A DNA stretch of 64,000 nucleotides from Linnemannia hyalina. Lineage: Eukaryota; Mortierellomycota; Mortierellomycetes; Mortierellales; Mortierellaceae. Below the pieces are notes generated by a model that saw only the letters and a program-made list of their open reading frames with translations, did no database searches and was not told where the DNA came from. The position numbers and the translations under genes were made by a program. The number at the start of each line of letters is the position of its first letter. Within the stretch, counting starts at the first letter, position 1. The stretch covers positions 1-64,000 of the forward strand of contig JAHRHY010000007.1 of NCBI GenBank assembly GCA_019671135.1. The letters are read 5' to 3'. Shown here one piece after another: positions 61,631 through 64,000 of this stretch.

Positions 61631-64000
61631 TCATGCATGCTCCATCATCTTGGTCTCCTTACGTGTCGTGTTCGCCCTCTTCTTCTCCTCCTCCACAGTA
61701 TCTTCAGTTTCGCTTCCTGAGAGTTCTACAGACTCGTCCCTGTGTGAAGCGGACTTCATAGGAATGTCGTCTTCTGGTACATGGATATCCTGAAGCTCAT
61801 TCATCAAGTTTTCCTGGTTCGATGCGTCGTCCTCTATCTCATCCTCACAAGAACTCTGCTTTGATTGGCTCTTGATCTCCTGTCCCGTTGGCTCCGAAAC
61901 GGTTCTTTCAGTATCCATTGGCGCGGTAGTGTGCATATCTGGTAAAGAATCCGTGGCCATGGGTTGCGCCTGCTCTGATGCCTCATGTGGAGATACCAAG
62001 CTGCTCGACATGTCGCCCGCCTGACGCCCCTCGCCTATCAATTGTGGTGGGTGGATTGTCGCCTGGCTGACCTTTCTCTGCTTGACATAGGCCTGTACGG
62101 GTATCTCGGCGACACGTTTTCCTGGGGTTGTTGGTGTAGGACCGTAGGACTGTGAAACAAAAGGGTCGGTTGGTAGTGGTGGAGTCGTTTTTTTGATTGC
62201 CAAAGGTCTCTCGGGGCTGGCGTGCTTCTTCGGAGGCGACGTTGCCTTGACAGTCGAAGGGGCGTATATAGATGTCGACTCTGCCTCTGCCATTGCTTCC
62301 AGCTCAGCCATCAGCGCATCTTCGTCGTCATCGCCAGTGTGGGTAGTCTCTATCAGCAAGCTCGCGCCATCGTTCATTGCCTGATCCACCTCCTGCTGAT
62401 CTGCAAACACATCAGCCAAGCGGTCCATCGTAGCGTCCACATTGTCCCTGGTCAGCATTTCCTGACCGTTCTCATCCTTGGTCGCCATGACAGAGGCAAG
62501 AGTGTTGGCGCCCAGTTTGTAGGATTGAAGGAGCTCTGCATCCGTTTCTGACGACTGAATCCTGAAAAAGATGGACGAAATCGTGTCGATAGACTTGAGC
62601 CGTTTGTTAAGCACTTCGTCAAGATGCTTTCGTTGACGCAAGGCATATGTAGCTTGTGAACGCTGGCTCTTCTTGAGACACGCCTTTGCTTTCTCTGTTA
62701 ACCTAAGGAAGAAAAAAAAATGCCAGCGTGAGTGTTGTGCAGAAACAACGCATTTCAGTCACCTCACCGGAAAAAGATGACATTCACTTACTCGGCAATA
62801 CGATCCTCAATGTCCTGAACCTGCTTCTCAAGCCGCCCAATAGTCTCGCGTAGCTCAATGATGCCGCGGTCTGTTTTCGTAATCTCCTGCTTTGCCTTGT
62901 CCCGAATGGTCTCCTTGTTGGCAAACTTGATAACCTAGAATGACCAAAATGCAAATCGAGGTAAATAATTGAAAGACTGGTTTCCGCACACAGCTGCAGC
63001 AACCAAATTTGAATGCATCAAAGAAAAAGGTCCTTACCAGCTCGTGATCCTGGAGTTCGTTGGCCTGCTTGCTCTCGTCCAACTTCCCGGTAACAAGCAC
63101 CTTCAGCTCATATTGCATGTAGCGAATCAATATCTCGAGATCCCTGTCCGTCAAAACAATCGTTGGTCCGGCGCCTGCGACAGCCCCATCATTTGACAAT
63201 GAACTCCTGGTTCGGAGAGGCAGTAATGCCGTCCTTGAAAACTTTTGTCGAAAGTCAGCAAAGGTCATTAGGTTGTCGGAGGCGGGATAGTTGACGGACT
63301 CTTGTTGGATCTTGTGGATGCGCGCAGCGGCCTCCTGAACAAAGGAAATGATCACAAATGTGTCCCGATATCCGGTTGAGGGTGAGCTCGAGGGTGTCAA
63401 CCCCAATCCCAATCCTGAATTAGCTCCCCCAGAACTAGCCCCTATTCTGCCTAGGCCTAGATTTCCATTGGATGCTACCCCTGTAGAGGCCAGTGTAGGG
63501 GATGCCGAATATCCCGGCGGCGGGGTGTTGGAATCTGACAGACTCAATTGCTTGAGACTCCAGAGCAGGGGTGCCTTGACGACCTTGTGAAATATCCACC
63601 CTGTCCAGCCCACACCAGCCCAAGGTAGAAACTCGGATCGTGGTATGATAACACCCATCCTGGTCATCTCGCTTAGGACTGTCGGAAGAGATTGAGGTCG
63701 CTTTTCATCTCTCCTGTAAAACTTTGTTGCAAGGTGGTCCAGCTCTAGCTCCAAGATTCCGATAGCGGCCCCTGTGGGCTCATACCGTGGTTTGGCTCTA
63801 GAAGTTCCACCGCCGCTGTCTGCTTGCCCGGAATTATGTGTATAAGGTGATATCGTGTAGAGGAATGAGTCGTCATGGGGAAGGTAGGCAGATAAGAGTC
63901 CGTTTCGTGCCGCTCCAAGGATGGCTGTCTGCCACCAACCAACGTTGGCCTCGTATCCGAAAGGGTTGGTCTCCTTGAGCTTGTCGAATTCCGAGTAGAG
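61631..64000 (-). CDS. chm7: ESCRT-III Snf7/CHMP7-like protein (5' end beyond the window)
   Basis: The first segment in the window gives LYSEFDKLKETNPFGYEANV, then LELELDHLATKFYRRDEKRP, the winged-helix-type N-terminal half of CHMP7. Introns with GT-AG borders lie at 62935-63037 and 62703-62791. The Snf7 half has VIKFANKETIRDKAKQEITK, RQRKHLDEVLNKRLKSIDTI and LLQSYKLGANTLASV with following acidic helices, and the frame ends at 61631 with a long Ser/Glu tail. CHMP7/Chm7 recruits ESCRT-III to the nuclear envelope for sealing and quality control. A frame change between about 63800 and 63830 is unexplained: a very short intron or an indel. This is the first conserved gene from the chromosome end. 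Confidence 0.85.

Overview
The window starts in a telomere (26 or so copies of CCCTAAAAAA, read as TTTTTTAGGG on the other strand) and runs about 61 kb through transposon-rich subtelomeric DNA before it reaches the first clearly conserved housekeeping gene, an ESCRT-III Snf7/CHMP7-type gene at 61.6 kb to beyond the right edge. Introns with GT-AG borders and a CTAAC branch-like site, several Crinkler (CRN) effector-type pseudogenes, chromoviral Ty3 elements, a DIRS element, a Helitron and a LINE point to a fungus, most likely an early-diverging Mucoromycota lineage (Mortierella-like or Glomeromycotina-like). This lineage call is inference from the CRN style only.

Layout. 1-0.26 kb telomere; 0.27-2.1 kb the 3' part of a Ty3 element ending in its LTR against the telomere; 2.1-7.4 kb a chromovirus with intact gag and pol but no 3' LTR; 7.4-20.7 kb a 13.2-kb element with ~2-kb terminal inverted repeats whose outermost 451 bp at each end is a near-perfect palindrome, carrying a replication-initiator-like gene and a DDE transposase gene; nested inside that transposase, 12.9-18.3 kb, a 5.4-kb element with 494-bp terminal DIRECT repeats, its own DDE transposase and a cysteine-rich, four-repeat protein; 20.7-24.2 kb a second, broken Ty3 element; 24.3-28.3 kb a truncated second copy of the direct-repeat element; 28.3-30.1 kb LINE remains cut by a solo LTR; 30.8-39.1 kb a complete young Ty3 element with identical 142-bp LTRs and the target duplication ATCTG; 39.5-47.6 kb LINE and CRN pseudogenes cut by 494-bp units and solo LTRs; 48.2-50.0 kb Helitron and Tc1/mariner-like remains; 50.1 kb a small secreted cysteine-rich protein; 50.5-55 kb low-complexity DNA, a CRN tail and an interstitial telomere scrap; 55-60.3 kb a multi-exon gene of unknown function split by a DIRS element; 60.6-60.9 kb a CRN start; 61.6-64 kb the CHMP7-like gene.

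How the parts relate. The two nested DNA elements are relatives: their transposases are homologous, both have ends that read GGAGGCC inward, and both sit at CTAA/CTTA-type targets. The outer element has long repeats with subterminal ~131-bp tandem repeats, inward promoters and palindromic ends whose central spacer is in opposite orientation at the two ends, which looks like an integrated linear hairpin-ended replicon. The inner one has identical direct terminal repeats, solo copies and 4-bp target duplications, an LTR-like life history with a cut-and-paste type transposase. These two are the most interesting objects in the window.

Limits: everything here was read by eye. Repeat identities are by inspection, family calls are from motifs, and no database search was possible.
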